Below are positions 44,199 to 53,816 of a stretch of 64,000 nucleotides of DNA, piece after piece. Position 1 is the stretch's first letter, and every line of letters starts with the position of its first letter. The stretch is from positions 124,001 to 188,000 of the forward strand of contig NZ_JBLFEN010000001.1 in the NCBI RefSeq assembly GCF_047345485.1. Direction: 5' to 3'. Source of the DNA: Jejuia sp047345485 (GTDB lineage Bacteria; Bacteroidota; Bacteroidia; Flavobacteriales; Flavobacteriaceae). The notes below the pieces were generated by a model. That model worked only from the letters and a program-made list of their open reading frames with translations. It did not search any database and had not been told where the DNA came from. Both the position numbers and the translations under genes were made by a program.

Positions 44199-46117
44199 TT
44201 AAAATATTTTAAGATGAGCATTTCTATTAGTAATAGAATTAATGCAAAAATAATAAACCATTTCCATAAGGCATTAACTTTAGTCTCACTTTTTAATGTA
44301 TCAAATAATTCTGATAGCGATGTATTAGTTTTTACATTGGGTAAATTATCCATATTTTGATAGGTTAAATTACTCTCGCTTCTATCATAATTAAAAGCTA
44401 TATTTTTGATATTTACATCAGCATTCATCACATTAAATATACCAGCTTGTGTAGGTAACTCATCAGTAGTTACCACAACTTTAGTATTAAAACTTTGCTG
44501 TTTGGGAATAATACTTTCGTTTTTATGCTTTAGAGTTAATACACCATCTTGTTGCACAGTAGTTTTAATTTCAAAGCTATTCTCTTTCCCAATATTATAA
44601 TATAGCTCTGGTACTTTAAAACTGTTTTTGGCAATATTGTAAAGCGTAGGCACAATTAAGGGTGAGCGTATAAAATTTGAGTTTTCACTATTTAAAGCAG
44701 CTGTAAACAGATAAATTGCCTTGTTTGATGTTAAAAAAGGTTTATTGTCTTCAAAAGATAAAATAGCACTGTTTGCTTGTTTTAAATTAAAAAACGAAGC
44801 TACTTTTGGGTATTGAAAATTAGTAATTCGTTTTTCAAAAACCCCATTGTTATAAAGCGGGTGGCTGTAATTAATAGTTGTAATTCTTTTATTTGATACT
44901 GTTTTAGCGCTTAAACTTAATTTGTAGTTGTTAAGTAGGTTGTTGTAAGAATTTATATTGGTGTTTTCTGAAGGTATCATCAAAAGCGTTCCGCCATCAG
45001 ATACAAATGATGTTAATACTGTGCTTAAGGCATTAGGTATATTATCTAATTCATTTAAAATAATTAAATTCTGATCGTTAATACGATTATAATCTAGCGT
45101 ATTTATGTTGTAATTGGTAAATATAAATTCATCTTCAGTAAAAATACGCTTTAAAAAATTTGAAGGCTTTGCATCAATTGAAAGAACATTAATTTTTTCG
45201 GTTGTATTTACAGTAAAAAAAAGAGAGTTATCAAATTGTAAATGTGAGTCTTTAATTTTAATCTCACCATTAATTATTTCTTTTGAAGACAAATCAAAAG
45301 TCACTTTAGTTTTATCTTCAATTTTTGTTGATGTTTTTGCAATTAAAGTATCATTATTTAATAGCGAAACAGGTAGGTTTTCAATAGGATTTCCACTATT
45401 TAGCAATAAAACACTTAGTTTTAATTTTGTTGGAGTTATAGTTGAAATGTAAGCCGAATCTATAGCTATATTTTGTGTGTTAGTTGGTTTTAATTGTACA
45501 GGATATATATTGATTAATGAATCTGTACTTGGTGTAAAATCTTCACTTATATTTTGAAAATCAGAAATATAGATTAAGTTTTTTAAAGTGTTTGTTTCTT
45601 TACTAAATAAGCTTTTACTTTTAAGAAGTGATGTTTTAAAAGCTAAACTATTTGCAGTATGTTTAAGCTGTAATAGATTATTTTTTATGGCATTTAATGT
45701 TGTGTTTTTATATGTGTCAGAATTTGTAAGTACTGAAATGTTTTCATTTTCAGGTACGTTTTCTATGATATCTTGAACTGCCCGTTTTAATAATATACCC
45801 TTCTCTCCTTTGGCTTGCATACTAAAAGAATTATCAAGATATATAACCGTTTCTGTACTTTTATTTAGTGTATTATTTTTTGAAAAGTAAGGTTGTGCAA
45901 AAGCAAAAATAATAGCGGCAAATAATAATAATCGTGTAATAAGTGTAAGCCATTTTTTTAACTGAGCACTTTTACGCGTTTGTATGGCTACGTTTTTTAA
46001 AAAGGCCACATTAGTAAAAGGTACTTTTTTAAACTTACGAAGCTGAAATAAATGAACAATAATAGGAATTACTAGTAAAATTAAAGCGTAAAGAAGTTCG
46101 GGGTATTTAAACTGCAT
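44195..46117 (-). CDS. BatA-domain / VWA membrane protein
   Basis: A 640-residue inner-membrane protein. The N-terminal BatA domain (PF07584) with two transmembrane helices (about 5-24 and 56-76) contains LRKFKKVPFTNVAFLKN. Next comes a von Willebrand-type A domain (about 88-200) with VIYLDNSFSMQAKG, i.e. a DNSxS-type metal site. The long periplasmic region ends in a last membrane helix (about 617-637). It lacks the aerotolerance operon partners (batB, batD, moxR), so it is a solitary paralogue. It leads a four-gene coupled operon. Confidence 0.88.
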   Translation of the reverse strand: MQFKYPELLYALILLVIPIIVHLFQLRKFKKVPFTNVAFLKNVAIQTRKSAQLKKWLTLITRLLLFAAIIFAFAQPYFSKNNTLNKSTETVIYLDNSFSMQAKGEKGILLKRAVQDIIENVPENENISVLTNSDTYKNTTLNAIKNNLLQLKHTANSLAFKTSLLKSKSLFSKETNTLKNLIYISDFQNISEDFTPSTDSLINIYPVQLKPTNTQNIAIDSAYISTITPTKLKLSVLLLNSGNPIENLPVSLLNNDTLIAKTSTKIEDKTKVTFDLSSKEIINGEIKIKDSHLQFDNSLFFTVNTTEKINVLSIDAKPSNFLKRIFTEDEFIFTNYNINTLDYNRINDQNLIILNELDNIPNALSTVLTSFVSDGGTLLMIPSENTNINSYNNLLNNYKLSLSAKTVSNKRITTINYSHPLYNNGVFEKRITNFQYPKVASFFNLKQANSAILSFEDNKPFLTSNKAIYLFTAALNSENSNFIRSPLIVPTLYNIAKNSFKVPELYYNIGKENSFEIKTTVQQDGVLTLKHKNESIIPKQQSFNTKVVVTTDELPTQAGIFNVMNADVNIKNIAFNYDRSESNLTYQNMDNLPNVKTNTSLSELFDTLKSETKVNALWKWFIIFALILLLIEMLILKYFK

Positions 46118-46169
46118 TTATGTTTTTAGTTTATCAAACCTACATAATTTTTTTCATTACTTGTAAAAG

Positions 46170-47177
46170 TTAACAAAAGAAAATATAGTCTTTTACTACT
46201 TTTAAATTTAAGTTTGTTAAATAGGCTCTAATATCTTTCTGCGCTTGTTTATTTCCAACGGCTATTAAGCTTTGCGAATTTTTAATGGTTTTTAGAGTAT
46301 TAAAATTTAATAGTCGCTTTCCATAAATATCTTTACCTATTTTATTTGGGTTATCACAAATCCATTCAAAAGGAATATTGTGTTTAATTAACGCACTCGC
46401 TATAAGTTTTCCTTTAGTTCCAGCTCCCCAAATTACTAAGGTTTTAGAGTTATCATAATCAATATTTAAAAAATACTTCACCTTTAATCTCGTAAAATGG
46501 TTTTGGGCATAATGTATATGTGTTCTAGAGGTACGCGTACTATAATCTCGCCATTTATGTATCACATCGTCACATGGTATACATTTATAATTGTGTTTGT
46601 AAAATCTAAATGTTAAATCGTAATCTTCTGGATATACATCAGGGTTAAAAGCATCACAGGCTTCTAAATCTTCTCGGTGCAACATCCAACATGGCGATGG
46701 GATTACACATTCTTTATAAATTTCACTGTAATTATCACCTGCTTTAGTTAGTTTATTTAACCATAACTCATAACTTTTGTAGCCAGGACCTATACCATTA
46801 GCGTTAAAATATTCTACTAAACCAACTGCTACATGTTTTTTACCATAAGTAACTAAATTGTGTGCCAAAACGTTTAGTTTGTTTGGTAACATAATATCAT
46901 CACTATCCATTCTCGTTATAAAAACGCCGGTACTGTGTTTATATCCAAGTTTTAAAGCATCTATAATACCGTTGCCATTTGTTTTTAGTAGTTTTATTCT
47001 GCTATCTTTTTTAGCAAAAGTTTTTACTAAGTTATAGCTATCGTCAGTAGAGTGGTCATCTACAATTAATAACTCCCAATTTGTATAGGTTTGTTGTAAA
47101 ATAGAATTTAAACATTCAGCTAAAAAGCGTTCTGTATTTTTAAATGGTGTTATTATACTTACTAATGGTTTTTGCAT
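46170..47177 (-). CDS. Family 2 glycosyltransferase with a C-terminal Rossmann-like domain
   Basis: A protein of about 335 residues. The GT-A domain has VSIITPFKNTERFLAECL, IVDDHSTDDSY and the metal site DSDD (RMDSDDIM). The extra C-terminal part (about 245-335) looks like a small nucleotide-binding domain: LVIWGAGTKGKLIASAL and AVGNKQAQKDI. I start it at the Met in MQKPLVSI; an ATG five codons earlier is also possible. It is transcribed alone, divergent from the M61 peptidase. Sugar and acceptor unknown. Confidence 0.88.
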   Translation of the reverse strand: MQKPLVSIITPFKNTERFLAECLNSILQQTYTNWELLIVDDHSTDDSYNLVKTFAKKDSRIKLLKTNGNGIIDALKLGYKHSTGVFITRMDSDDIMLPNKLNVLAHNLVTYGKKHVAVGLVEYFNANGIGPGYKSYELWLNKLTKAGDNYSEIYKECVIPSPCWMLHREDLEACDAFNPDVYPEDYDLTFRFYKHNYKCIPCDDVIHKWRDYSTRTSRTHIHYAQNHFTRLKVKYFLNIDYDNSKTLVIWGAGTKGKLIASALIKHNIPFEWICDNPNKIGKDIYGKRLLNFNTLKTIKNSQSLIAVGNKQAQKDIRAYLTNLNLKVVKDYIFFC

Positions 47178-47233
47178 AAGCGAATATAGCATCTTTTAAC
47201 ACAATGTTATGAAAACATCATTTAACATAATCT

Positions 47234-47241
47234 TATTTTTG
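47234..47241 (+). promoter_or_regulatory. -7 element of the M61 peptidase gene
   Basis: TATTTTTG fits TAnnTTTG and predicts a start near 47247, 24 bp before the ATG. Confidence 0.55.
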
Positions 47242-47270
47242 ACCCCACTTATAATTTAAATTATTTTAAA

Positions 47271-49166
47271 ATGAATATTAGAGTATTTATAGCATCTGCA
47301 AGTTTAAGTATGATGCTTTTTGGTTGTGGAGTAGGAAAAAATAATACAAACGATTTAGCGGTTAATCTACCAATAGAATCTCACATTGATTTATCTAAAG
47401 TTGTAGATGATAAAGCGCCAGTTATAATAAATCCAGGACGTTTTACTGTTGAGACTGTAACCTATAGGTTGCCACGTGTTGTCCAAGGTACATACTCAGT
47501 AAGTGATTTTGGTAAGTATGTTGATGATTTTAAGGCCATTGATTATAATGGTAAAGAATTACCAGTAATAAAAGTAGATGATAATACTTGGACTATTGAA
47601 AATGCAAAAACTTTAGACAAAATAACATACAGTGTTAATGATACTTATGATATTGAAACGAAAGGCGGTATTGGAGGAGAACAACCTTTTTCTCCTTCTG
47701 GTACAAATATAGAATCAGAAAATTATGTGCTTAATTTACATGGTTTTATTGGGTATTTTGACACTCTTAAAAACAACCAATACAAATTAGATGTTACTGC
47801 TCCTGCAAATTTTGTGCGTACTTCCGCATTACAAAATATGGCATCAGCTACTAGTGATGATGGTAAATATATAACCACAAGTTATGCTGCACCTCGTTAT
47901 TTTGATATTACAGATAACCCTATGATGTATGGTAATCTAGATGTTGAAGAATTTCAAGTTGGCGATATAAAAATTGTTTTAAGTATATACTCTCCTAATA
48001 AAGTACATACTGCAGCATCTTTAAAAGAAACTATTTATAAAATGATGAGTGCACAAAAAGCGTATTTAGGTGATATTAATTCAACATCTCGTTATGATAT
48101 CTATTTGTATTTATCAGAAGGAAAACAAGACTCTCCAAAGGGCTTTGGTGCTTTAGAACATCATACATCTACTGTAGTTGTTTTACCAGAATCTATGGAT
48201 AAAGATGCACTGGAAGAAAGTATGATTGATGTAGTATCTCATGAGTTTTTTCATATTGTAACACCATTGAGTGTACATTCAGAAGATGTTCATTATTTTG
48301 ACTATAACACACCAACATTCTCTAAGCATTTATGGATGTATGAAGGTGTAACAGAGTATTTTGCTACATTATTTCAAGTAAATCAAGGTTTAGTTGATAA
48401 AGATGATTTTTACAATAAAGTTATGGGTAAAATTAAAACTTCAAAGCGATATAATGATGCTATGAGTTTTACTATAATGAGTGAAAACGTACTTAAAGAT
48501 GCATACAAAGACGAATATGTAAATGTATACCAAAAAGGGGCGTTAATTGGTATGTGTATTGATATTTTAATGCGCGAAGCTAGTAATGGTAATAGAGGTA
48601 TTTTATCATTAATGAAAGAGCTCTCTAATAAGTATGGTAAAAATAAACCTTTTGAAGATGATACATTAATTGCCGAAATTACTGAAATGACTTACCCATC
48701 CGTCGGAGAATTTTTAAATACGCATGTAGTAGGTGATTTGCCAATAAATTATAATTCTTTTTTTGAAAAAGTAGGATTGGTTGTAGGCGAAACAAAAATT
48801 AAAGCGAATTATATTATGATGAATGGTGCGCCAATAGTTAGTGGTGACGGACAAAAAGGCACTATTTTCTTTACAGAAGCGGCATTACAAAATAGCTTTT
48901 GGGCAGAACAAGGTGTAAAAGCTAATGATGTTATAACATCTATTAATGGCACTGCATTAACACTAATTAATGCAAACCAAGTATTGCAAGACGTATTTAT
49001 GTGGAAACCAGGAAAAGAAATAAACGTTGTTTTAGATAGAAACGGTGAGAGTGTTGTGATTAAAACAACCACTACTCAAGGCTATACAAAAGGCCAAGGT
49101 TTAATTGAAAATGATGATGCTACAAATGCACAAATTGCTTTAAGAAAAGCTTGGATGAAGGGCTAG
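47271..49166 (+). CDS. M61 family metallopeptidase lipoprotein
   Basis: A 631-residue exported peptidase (glycyl aminopeptidase family). The lipobox ends at the Cys in MLFGCG. The N-terminal beta domain (about 30-200) is followed by the gluzincin core: HEFFH at 324-328 supplies two zinc histidines and Glu325, and Glu358 in WMYEGVTEYF is the third ligand. A PDZ domain closes the chain (about 500-600). All catalytic residues are present. It likely trims peptides at the cell surface or in the periplasm. Confidence 0.93.
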   Translation: MNIRVFIASASLSMMLFGCGVGKNNTNDLAVNLPIESHIDLSKVVDDKAPVIINPGRFTVETVTYRLPRVVQGTYSVSDFGKYVDDFKAIDYNGKELPVIKVDDNTWTIENAKTLDKITYSVNDTYDIETKGGIGGEQPFSPSGTNIESENYVLNLHGFIGYFDTLKNNQYKLDVTAPANFVRTSALQNMASATSDDGKYITTSYAAPRYFDITDNPMMYGNLDVEEFQVGDIKIVLSIYSPNKVHTAASLKETIYKMMSAQKAYLGDINSTSRYDIYLYLSEGKQDSPKGFGALEHHTSTVVVLPESMDKDALEESMIDVVSHEFFHIVTPLSVHSEDVHYFDYNTPTFSKHLWMYEGVTEYFATLFQVNQGLVDKDDFYNKVMGKIKTSKRYNDAMSFTIMSENVLKDAYKDEYVNVYQKGALIGMCIDILMREASNGNRGILSLMKELSNKYGKNKPFEDDTLIAEITEMTYPSVGEFLNTHVVGDLPINYNSFFEKVGLVVGETKIKANYIMMNGAPIVSGDGQKGTIFFTEAALQNSFWAEQGVKANDVITSINGTALTLINANQVLQDVFMWKPGKEINVVLDRNGESVVIKTTTTQGYTKGQGLIENDDATNAQIALRKAWMKG

Positions 49167-49189
49167 TTTATTCTAGTAATAATTTAAAT

Positions 49190-49229
49190 AAAAAAGCGAC
49201 TAATTTTAATTAAAATTAGTCGCTTTTTT
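49190..49229. terminator. Bidirectional terminator, 40-nt perfect palindrome
   Basis: Two 20-bp arms (49190-49209 and 49210-49229) with terminal A- and T-runs, between the convergent M61 peptidase and trmD genes. Confidence 0.9.
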
Positions 49230-49238
49230 ATTCAAAAA

Positions 49239-49916
49239 TTAGTCGTCTAATAAGTCAGGGCGACGTTCTTTAGTTCTTTTATACGCTTGTTCTTCTCGCC
49301 ATAATTCAATTTTTGGTAAGTTACCGCTAAATAATAGTTCTGGTACTTTCCAACCATTGTATTCTCTAGGTTTTGTATAAATGGGTGGCGCTAATAGATT
49401 ATCTTGAAAAGAATCAGTTAGAGCAGAAGTTTCATTACCTAAAACACCAGGAATTAAACGTATTACTGCATCACACAATACTGCAGCTGCTAGTTCACCG
49501 CCAGAAAGCACAAAATCGCCAATAGATATTTCTCTTGTAATTAAATGGTCTCTTACACGTTGGTCTACACCTTTATAATGGCCACAAAGAATAATAATAT
49601 TTTGAGTAATAGAAATTTGATTTGCAATACTTTGATTTAAGGTTTCGCCATCTGGTGTCATATAAATCACTTCATCATAGTCTCGTTGAGATTTTAAGGC
49701 ATCAATACACTTATGTATAGGTTCTACCATCATTACCATACCTGCACCGCCACCAAATTGTGTGTCGTCAATAGATTTGTAATTGTCTGCTGTATAATCT
49801 CGTAAATTATGAAAGTGTATTTCAACTAAATTTGCATCTATAGCGCGTTTTAAGATAGAAGCTTCAAAAGGACTTTTTAGTAGTTCTGGTAAAACAGTAA
49901 TAATATCTATTCTCAT
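49239..49916 (-). CDS. trmD: tRNA (guanine-N1)-methyltransferase
   Basis: A 225-residue SPOUT methyltransferase that makes m1G37 in tRNAs and so prevents frameshifting. DIITVLPELL at the N-terminus, DDTQFGGGAGMVM, ILCGHYKGVDQRV and ISIGDFVLSGGELAA form the knot and SAM pocket. It is not in the usual rpsP-rimM-trmD-rplS order here but stands alone, ending at a two-way terminator. Confidence 0.96.
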   Translation of the reverse strand: MRIDIITVLPELLKSPFEASILKRAIDANLVEIHFHNLRDYTADNYKSIDDTQFGGGAGMVMMVEPIHKCIDALKSQRDYDEVIYMTPDGETLNQSIANQISITQNIIILCGHYKGVDQRVRDHLITREISIGDFVLSGGELAAAVLCDAVIRLIPGVLGNETSALTDSFQDNLLAPPIYTKPREYNGWKVPELLFSGNLPKIELWREEQAYKRTKERRPDLLDD

Positions 49917-49959
49917 AATTATAATCTTGCAACAAATATATACTAATTAGTATAAAAAA

Positions 49960-49983
49960 AGGTTGCCATTATTTGGGCAACCT
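49960..49983 (-). terminator. Terminator of the 61-residue protein gene
   Basis: Eight-base arms (49960-49967 and 49976-49983) and an 8-nt loop, followed on the minus strand by a T run. It lies after the small gene at 50020-50205 and before trmD. Confidence 0.75.
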
Positions 49984-50019
49984 CATACATTCTATCTAAA
50001 ATTGTGTAGTAATAGATAA

Positions 50020-50205
50020 CTATGCAGATTTTGATTTTTGACACTGTTTTTTTGTTAGATCTACAAAATTATACATGTCGCTATTTTGCATTTTTAAGTA
50101 TAAGTTTTTGTTTACAGAAACAGGGATTTTTAAATTGGGAAATTTAATAAGATATCTATCTCCTAAATTACCAACTAAAGCTACTTTTGTTTGAGATTTT
50201 TCCAT
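50020..50205 (-). CDS. Small protein of 61 residues, unknown
   Basis: A short open frame between trmD and a lipoprotein gene. The protein is soluble-looking and lysine-rich with an ordered core (VALVGNLGDRYLIKFPNLKI) and a single cysteine near the C-terminus. No family is recognised. A terminator in the right orientation 37 bp after its stop, a -7-like box upstream on the minus strand (50254-50262 region) and the lack of any other gene in this gap support it as a real transcript. Confidence 0.55.
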   Translation of the reverse strand: MEKSQTKVALVGNLGDRYLIKFPNLKIPVSVNKNLYLKMQNSDMYNFVDLTKKQCQKSKSA

Positions 50206-50304
50206 AATTTAAATATTTAAGATTAAACTATAAAAGTTGTTTGTATTTATTTTTCAAATATTAGACCGAAATATAATTTTTTTTAAAATTGTAAAATTGT
50301 CAGT

Positions 50305-51714
50305 TTATCTATTTAATAAACCTAATAGCTCTTCCTCAAAACCATTAGCAAACATATTTGCATGCCCATTAACTATTTTACGATTATGGTTAACTAGTAT
50401 GGCTTTATTTAAAGGGTAGATAGCTAGTTTTTTCACCGATTCGTCTGGTGTTTCAAAAATATATTCATTAAGTAAAATGTGTTTTTTACTCTTTATAGTG
50501 GTTATCCAACGGTCTTTACTATAATCATCTATATTAACCGATATAAACTCTACTTCAGGATATTTACTAGTAAGCTCATTAACACGTTTATGGCTATCTT
50601 CAAAAAAACCTTTATATAAATGAGACCAAAAGTAAACCACAGTTGGCTTATTTATCAAATCATTGATAAACACTATATCATTTTGGATGTTTCTAACCTG
50701 TAAATTAGGTAAAAATTCTCCTGGTTTTAATTTGTTTATAGATTGATTATAAGTGATCAAGCGATCATTATTTTTTTTATCTGTGCTTTTAGAAAGTATG
50801 TATTTAATAACCCTATCATTATCTTCCATCTTTTTGTTTTTAGATAGAAATTTCATGCCATAGTGAAAGAGTAATTCGTTTTTAATTTCTGCATTATGTA
50901 CTAAACTATCTATGGCTGCCATTTTATCTAAATTGTAGCAACAATTCATCCATATATTGTATGGAGACTTAGTGTGTTGAATATGTTTTTCAAGTGCTAT
51001 GTTATTAAAACTACGCTTTAAAAATGAGGTATAATTAAAATAGTCTTTAAAAAACTCGTCGTTATAGTTTATAGTTTCTCTGTAGCTATAAAAGTCATCA
51101 GGTAGTGCTTCAATAATTTTTTTCTTATTTCTACCATAATGCACAAAAGGATATACTTCTTTACTGGTGTAATAATCATAAACTATGTTAGCCTTAGCAA
51201 TTTTGTTAAAAAGTGCAGAAGTATTGTGCTTCTCTTTGTATAAATCTAGATTTTTAATCTTAATAGCCTTAATTGAATCGATTTGAGTTTGAAAATCTTC
51301 AGGAGGCAATTGGCATAATTTAAAGACCTGTTTTTCTTCTTTTTCGCTTTTAAGAAAGTCATTAATTAAGTAATTATTTTTTTTAGCGCCTTTACCAGTG
51401 TATACTAAAGATTCATCAAAATCAAAAGTATTTAAGCGAAACATTATACTATCACCTGGCTCTAGCAGTACCATTTGTATTTCTCCACCATGCCTAAAAG
51501 TGTAAAAACCAGGAGTTAAATTATCTATTTGGTATGAAAATCTGTTGTTGCCATCAAGTTTTAAAGTGTCTATAACATCTTTAGAATCAAAAAGCACAAC
51601 ATAATCGGTATTCTTGTTTATAATTTCTCCTCCAATAATAGCGTATTTGCATGAATTTTTTCCGCAACTAATTAAAGTGAAAGCAATACATAATATGTAT
51701 ATAAACAATTTCAT
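50305..51714 (-). CDS. Thioredoxin-fold lipoprotein without redox cysteines
   Basis: A 469-residue lipoprotein (lipobox Cys17 in TLISCG). An N-terminal DUF4369-like beta domain (about 24-115) and a helical middle region are followed by a TlpA/AhpC-like thioredoxin fold (about 335-469) with PTVVYFWSHLYKGFF. In active relatives a WCxxC motif stands at that place; here it reads WSHLYKG, so disulfide chemistry is not expected. The cis-proline region near AIYPLNKAILV and the rest of the fold are kept. It may bind rather than oxidise partners. Confidence 0.85.
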   Translation of the reverse strand: MKLFIYILCIAFTLISCGKNSCKYAIIGGEIINKNTDYVVLFDSKDVIDTLKLDGNNRFSYQIDNLTPGFYTFRHGGEIQMVLLEPGDSIMFRLNTFDFDESLVYTGKGAKKNNYLINDFLKSEKEEKQVFKLCQLPPEDFQTQIDSIKAIKIKNLDLYKEKHNTSALFNKIAKANIVYDYYTSKEVYPFVHYGRNKKKIIEALPDDFYSYRETINYNDEFFKDYFNYTSFLKRSFNNIALEKHIQHTKSPYNIWMNCCYNLDKMAAIDSLVHNAEIKNELLFHYGMKFLSKNKKMEDNDRVIKYILSKSTDKKNNDRLITYNQSINKLKPGEFLPNLQVRNIQNDIVFINDLINKPTVVYFWSHLYKGFFEDSHKRVNELTSKYPEVEFISVNIDDYSKDRWITTIKSKKHILLNEYIFETPDESVKKLAIYPLNKAILVNHNRKIVNGHANMFANGFEEELLGLLNR

Positions 51715-51871
51715 AAATCCCTCATCAAAAAGGTAGACACTGTTATCTACCTAAGCAAAAATATAAGTTGCTTAATTAATACCCTGTTAATGCGTTGTTA
51801 AATGTTATAATATCATTAGTTCCAGGACAAAAATTTAATTCATAATACAACAACTAACGTTTATATTTTTT

Positions 51872-51879
51872 TACTTTTG
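51872..51879 (+). promoter_or_regulatory. -7 element of the ABC-F gene
   Basis: TACTTTTG fits TAnnTTTG, 20 bp before the start codon. Confidence 0.55.
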
Positions 51880-51899
51880 CAAAAATTTAAAATTAGGTT

Positions 51900-53525
51900 A
51901 TGTTATCAGTTTCAAATCTTTCAGTGCAATTTGGCAAACGTGTATTGTTTGATGAAGTAAGCACTACTTTTAATAATGGTAATTGTTATGGTATCATTGG
52001 TGCCAATGGTTCTGGTAAATCTACGTTTTTGAGAATTATATCAGGTAAACAAGAGCCAACTTCTGGACATGTATCTCTAGAAACAGGAAAACGTATGTCT
52101 GTTTTCGAACAAAATCATAATTTATATGATGCGCATAACGTATTGGAAACCATATTAATGGGGAACAAACCTCTTTTTAAAATTAAAACTGAAATTGACG
52201 CACTATATGCTGATTATTCTGATGAAAATGCTGAAAGAATAGGTGAGTTACAAGTACAATTTGAAGAAATGAATGGTTGGAATGCTGAGAGTGATGCTGC
52301 CGCTTTATTATCAAATTTAGGTATTAAAGAAGAGCTGCATTATACCCAAATGGCAGATTTAGATGGTAAACAAAAAGTACGTGTGTTATTAGCTCAGGCA
52401 TTATTTGGAAATCCTGATGTATTAATAATGGATGAACCTACCAACGATTTGGATTATGAAACAATTACTTGGCTAGAAACGTTTTTAGCTAATTATGACA
52501 ACTGTGTTATTGTAGTATCTCACGACAGACACTTTTTAGATGCGGTATGTACACATATTTCTGATATAGATTTTGGTAAAATATCTCACTTTTCTGGAAA
52601 CTATACATTTTGGTATGAGTCTTCTCAATTAGCTGCAAAACAGCGCGCACAACAAAATAAAAAGTCAGAAGAGAAAAAGAAAGAATTAGAAGAATTTATC
52701 AGGCGTTTTTCAGCTAATGTAGCAAAAAGTAAACAAGCTACTAGTAGAAAAAAAATGATTGATAAGTTGAACATAACTGATATTAAACCATCAAGCCGTC
52801 GTTATCCAGCTATAATTTTTGAACGTGAAAGAGAGGCAGGAGACCAAATATTAAATATTGATGGTTTATCAGCATCTTTAGATGGAGAGGTGCTATTTAG
52901 TAAAGTAGATTTAAATTTGGTTAAAGGAGATAAAGTAGTTGTGTTTTCTAGAGATTCTAGAGCAACAACAGCTTTTTATCAAATTATTAATGGAAAAGAA
53001 GATGCTGATTCTGGAAAATATTCTTGGGGTGTTACTACAGCACAATCTTATTTACCGTTAGATAATAGTGAGTTTTTTCAAAGCGATTTATCCTTAGTGG
53101 ATTGGTTACGCCAATGGGCAACTACCGAAGAAGAGCGTGAAGAAGTATACATTCGTGGTTTTCTAGGTAAAATGATTTTTAGTGGGGAAGAAGCATTAAA
53201 AAAATGTAATGTACTTTCTGGTGGAGAAAAGGTTCGTTGTATGTTAAGTAGAATGATGATGATTAGGGCCAACGTACTAATGCTTGATGAACCTACGAAT
53301 CATTTAGATTTAGAAAGTATTACTGCATTCAATAATTCTTTAAAAAACTTTAAAGGCACAGTATTATTTACTACGCATGACCATGAATTTGCACAAACCG
53401 TAGCAAATCGTGTTATAGAATTAACACCTGGTGGCATTATAGATCGTTATACTACATTTGATGAATACATGCAAAATCCAAAAATTAAAGATTTAAGGGA
53501 TAAAATGTATGCTGTTAATGTATAA
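51900..53525 (+). CDS. ABC-F ATPase with one consensus and one degenerate ATP site
   Basis: A 541-residue twin-ATPase protein of the ABC-F group, YbiT-like by size, expected to act on the ribosome. NBD1 has Walker A GANGSGKST (34-42) and Walker B IMDEPTNDLD, but its signature is L154-D-G-K-Q158 rather than LSGGQ. The linker (about 240-300) is charged and helical. NBD2 has the intact signature LSGGE (439-443) and MLDEPTNHLD, but its Walker A reads SRDSRATT (350-357) without the lysine. It has no membrane domain. It converges on a DUF2007 gene, which starts at the next base after its stop. Confidence 0.95.
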   Translation: MLSVSNLSVQFGKRVLFDEVSTTFNNGNCYGIIGANGSGKSTFLRIISGKQEPTSGHVSLETGKRMSVFEQNHNLYDAHNVLETILMGNKPLFKIKTEIDALYADYSDENAERIGELQVQFEEMNGWNAESDAAALLSNLGIKEELHYTQMADLDGKQKVRVLLAQALFGNPDVLIMDEPTNDLDYETITWLETFLANYDNCVIVVSHDRHFLDAVCTHISDIDFGKISHFSGNYTFWYESSQLAAKQRAQQNKKSEEKKKELEEFIRRFSANVAKSKQATSRKKMIDKLNITDIKPSSRRYPAIIFEREREAGDQILNIDGLSASLDGEVLFSKVDLNLVKGDKVVVFSRDSRATTAFYQIINGKEDADSGKYSWGVTTAQSYLPLDNSEFFQSDLSLVDWLRQWATTEEEREEVYIRGFLGKMIFSGEEALKKCNVLSGGEKVRCMLSRMMMIRANVLMLDEPTNHLDLESITAFNNSLKNFKGTVLFTTHDHEFAQTVANRVIELTPGGIIDRYTTFDEYMQNPKIKDLRDKMYAVNV

Positions 53526-53756
53526 CTACATCTCTTGTTCTGAAGTTAAGTTTTCAATTAAAGGTGTAGCGCGTTCTAGTTCATCTTTATGTACATGAAT
53601 TTCTTGAAAACCCAAAATGCTTGATGCAAAACCAGCCAATCTTCCAGATTCTGTTTCATCTTTAATTATTGCGCATATATTTTGATTTTGAAGTGTTTTA
53701 AAAACACGTTGTACTTCAATAAAATTGCCTGAGAAAACTTTTATATAATTAGACAT
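53526..53756 (-). CDS. DUF2007 putative signal-transducing protein
   Basis: A 76-residue protein of family DUF2007, with a ferredoxin-like small fold: YIKVFSGNFIEVQRVFKTLQNQNICAII at the start and EIHVHKDELERATPLI at the end. In other proteins this domain is linked to regulation and PII-like folds, but no function is established. Its end abuts the ABC-F gene. An inverted repeat (53766-53773 with 53779-53786) lies just before its start. Confidence 0.85.
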   Translation of the reverse strand: MSNYIKVFSGNFIEVQRVFKTLQNQNICAIIKDETESGRLAGFASSILGFQEIHVHKDELERATPLIENLTSEQEM

Positions 53757-53816
53757 TGCTATAAATTATTAAGGATATCTTAATAAATATAGTGAAAAAA
53801 TATTAATATCACAAAT

